DNA of 6,258 nt. It comes from Candidatus Krumholzibacteriota bacterium (lineage in GTDB: Bacteria > Krumholzibacteriota > Krumholzibacteriia > Krumholzibacteriales > Krumholzibacteriaceae). The notes under the pieces are model-generated. The model did no database searches. It was not told the DNA's origin and worked only from the letters and a program-made list of their open reading frames with translations. A program made the translations under genes and the position numbers. Positions 5,022-6,258 of the stretch are shown here, in pieces. Where the stretch lies: contig JAFGCX010000022.1 in assembly GCA_016932415.1 (NCBI GenBank), positions 1 to 6,258 on the forward strand. Direction: 5' to 3'. The first letter of the stretch is position 1. Each line of letters begins with the position of its first letter.

Positions 5022-5735
5022 ATGAAAAGATTTCCGGCTTATATCGCTTTGCTGGCGCTTGTGGCCTTTGCCGCGTGTAAATCCCAGCATCCTTCCGTGA
5101 TAAAAGCGGAACCTGATTTTGATTCTGGAAAAATACAATCGATACTTGTCCTGCCCGTGGTGAGCTCGGTGACTCGCGGGGAAGACCCCGATCGCGAGTC
5201 TGAAAGAATAACAAACCGGGTCCTCTGGGAACATGTTACAGAATTGGACGATTTTACATTCCAGTCGCCAGAGACGTTCAAAATAAAGATATATGCCGAG
5301 AATCTCGGTGACAGGATCGGTGAGTTCAATGACAAATGGGCGACTTCGCACACCGCCGACGTAGATTTCCTTAACGCTCTTTCGACTCTTAACGTGGATC
5401 TTATCATGATTCCGCATGTCTACCTCTGGCTTAAGGATGAAGCTGATTACCGGGAGGAAGGCTCATCTTCGGCGACACAGGTAGGCCTGACTGTCAGCCT
5501 GGTGGATCCGGCGACCGGCCGCATCATGTGGGAATCGACAGATGAGAACACAAAAGAGTCGGTCAGGACGGAAGGAAACAGGGTGCAAGCGATGTCAGGC
5601 GGGATCAACCGCAGGATATCGGGAACGTCGATGTCAGGAAAAGATATCTATGCCGCGCCTCCTTTCGAGGATGTTGTCGTTCTGGTAGTATCGGCGATCA
5701 TCGACGCGATTCCGAAGAAGGTGACGGGCTTGTAA
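5022..5735 (+). CDS. Predicted lipoprotein of unknown function
   Basis: 237 residues. The N-terminus is a lipoprotein signal: Lys2-Arg3, a hydrophobic stretch 4-18 rich in Ala and Leu, then FAAC with Cys19 as the lipidated residue. Phe at -3 is less common than Leu or Val but tolerated. Lys20 is not a retention signal, so an outer-membrane, periplasm-facing location is likely. The mature part begins with a strand-like SILVLPVVSS (40-49), and has a further strand NVDLIMIPHVYLWL (124-137) and VGLTVSLVDPATGRIMW (154-170). This alternation, and the phrase VDPATGRIMWES, resembles small CsgG/TolB-N-like or GNA1162-like lipoproteins, but similarity is too weak by eye to assign a family. Residues about 186-205 are Gly/Ser/Arg-rich. 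The ribosome binding site AGGGAG (5011-5016) supports the start. tadA begins 2 bases after the stop. Function unknown. Confidence 0.85.
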   Translation: MKRFPAYIALLALVAFAACKSQHPSVIKAEPDFDSGKIQSILVLPVVSSVTRGEDPDRESERITNRVLWEHVTELDDFTFQSPETFKIKIYAENLGDRIGEFNDKWATSHTADVDFLNALSTLNVDLIMIPHVYLWLKDEADYREEGSSSATQVGLTVSLVDPATGRIMWESTDENTKESVRTEGNRVQAMSGGINRRISGTSMSGKDIYAAPPFEDVVVLVVSAIIDAIPKKVTGL

Positions 5736-5737
5736 TA

Positions 5738-6193
5738 ATGGATGAAAGGATGATGGGGGAGGCTCTCCTTGAAGCAAGGAAGGCTCTTGGAGAAGGGGAA
5801 GTGCCCGTCGGTGCTGTCATCGTCAGAGATGGGAAGATAATCGGGCGGGGGCATAACGAGGTGGAGGGGCGTTCACTCGCTTCAGCCCACGCCGAGATGC
5901 TCGCGATAGAGGATGCTGCCGCCACCATCGGCGACTGGCGTCTTGATTCATCATCGATATATGTCACCGTGGAGCCATGCCATATGTGCCTTGGGGCTCT
6001 TTTTCTTTCACGGGTGGACAGAGTCGTTTATGGGACGGCCCAGCCGCGGAGCGGAGCATGCGGCTCTGTCGGTAATCTGCATGAGTCAGAGTTGTACGGA
6101 CACAGGATCGAAGTCATTGGCGGAATACTTCAGGAAGAATCTCTTTTGCTTCTTCAGAAGTTTTTCGCTACATTAAGGGCTGAAGAAAAATAG
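5738..6193 (+). CDS. tadA: tRNA-specific adenosine deaminase (A34 to inosine)
   Basis: 151 residues, the usual size for bacterial TadA. The zinc-dependent cytidine/adenosine deaminase motifs are intact: His51-Ala-Glu53 supplies a zinc ligand and the proton-shuttling glutamate, and Pro80-Cys81-His-Met-Cys84 supplies the other two ligands. GEVPVGAVIV (20-29), Asn40, and RVDRVVYGTAQPRSGACGS (92-110) are typical of TadA rather than of free-base deaminases. The enzyme converts the wobble A of tRNA-Arg(ACG) to inosine; such a tRNA gene is at the start of this window. The start at 5738 is 2 bases after the lipoprotein stop, with only a weak GGG at 5726-5728 as ribosome binding site, so translation is probably coupled. 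Later Met codons at 5750 and 5753 lack proper spacing from any Shine-Dalgarno and are less likely. A tRNA-Ser gene follows after 1 base. Confidence 0.96.
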   Translation: MDERMMGEALLEARKALGEGEVPVGAVIVRDGKIIGRGHNEVEGRSLASAHAEMLAIEDAAATIGDWRLDSSSIYVTVEPCHMCLGALFLSRVDRVVYGTAQPRSGACGSVGNLHESELYGHRIEVIGGILQEESLLLLQKFFATLRAEEK

Positions 6194-6194
6194 C

Positions 6195-6258
6195 GGAGAG
6201 ATGCGAGAGCTGGCTTAATCGGCACGATTGGAAATCGTGTGTGGGGGTGACTCCACCG
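6195..6258 (+). tRNA. tRNA-Ser, anticodon GGA (3' part beyond the window)
   Basis: The 5' acceptor strand is GGAGAGA (6195-6201), then TG. The 3-bp D stem is CGA/TCG (6204-6206 with 6219-6221). The anticodon stem is CACGA/TCGTG (6223-6227 with 6235-6239), around TTGGAAA with GGA at 6230-6232, which reads UCC and UCU. A long class II variable arm follows: GTGGGG (6241-6246) pairs with CTCCAC (6251-6256) using one G-U pair. The T arm and acceptor 3' strand are cut off by the window end. The gene begins 1 base after the tadA stop and has no room for its own promoter except inside tadA, so it is probably processed from the tadA transcript. Confidence 0.9.

Overview
The window is bacterial chromosomal DNA of roughly balanced G+C. 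It holds a complete tRNA-Arg gene, a four-gene 2-oxoacid oxidoreductase operon, a lipoprotein gene, tadA, and the start of a tRNA-Ser gene. All of these lie on the + strand. The oxidoreductase operon suggests an anaerobic or facultatively anaerobic lifestyle. A lipoprotein signal with Lys after the lipidated Cys suggests a cell with an outer membrane. Neither tRNA-adjacent sequence nor gene content fixes the phylum. The tRNA-Arg has no encoded CCA end, so a CCA-adding enzyme is implied. I cannot name the organism.

Region 1 (1-428): tRNA-Arg with anticodon ACG, then a 350-base non-coding stretch. That stretch contains an AT-rich inverted repeat, a good sigma-70-like promoter, and a transcribed leader with a 9-bp hairpin and a T tract ahead of the first operon gene.

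Region 2 (429-4851): gamma subunit (porC), a GltD-type FAD/NAD(P) oxidoreductase fused to a C-terminal PorD-like ferredoxin, alpha subunit (porA) and beta subunit (porB). The last three genes overlap by ATGA stop/start junctions. A strong rho-independent terminator closes the unit. The gene order gamma-delta-alpha-beta is the classical porCDAB order, and the fusion sits exactly where porD would be. The likely assembly oxidises pyruvate (or a related 2-oxoacid) with CoA on the alpha/beta thiamine core. Electrons would pass through the iron-sulfur clusters of beta and of the ferredoxin domain to the flavin and on to NAD(P)+, or in the reverse direction. This would be a 2-oxoacid:NAD(P) oxidoreductase in one operon rather than a simple ferredoxin-reducing enzyme.

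Region 3 (4852-6258): a promoter region with an inverted repeat over its -35 box, then a predicted lipoprotein of unknown function, tadA two bases later, and a tRNA-Ser (GGA) gene one base after tadA, cut by the window end. TadA makes the wobble inosine of tRNA-Arg(ACG), so the enzyme and its canonical substrate gene are both encoded within this 6.3 kb. I see no CRISPR array, insertion sequence or phage gene. The most notable element is the fused NAD(P)-coupling subunit. As a family it is probably not wholly new, but its biochemistry and substrate here are open.
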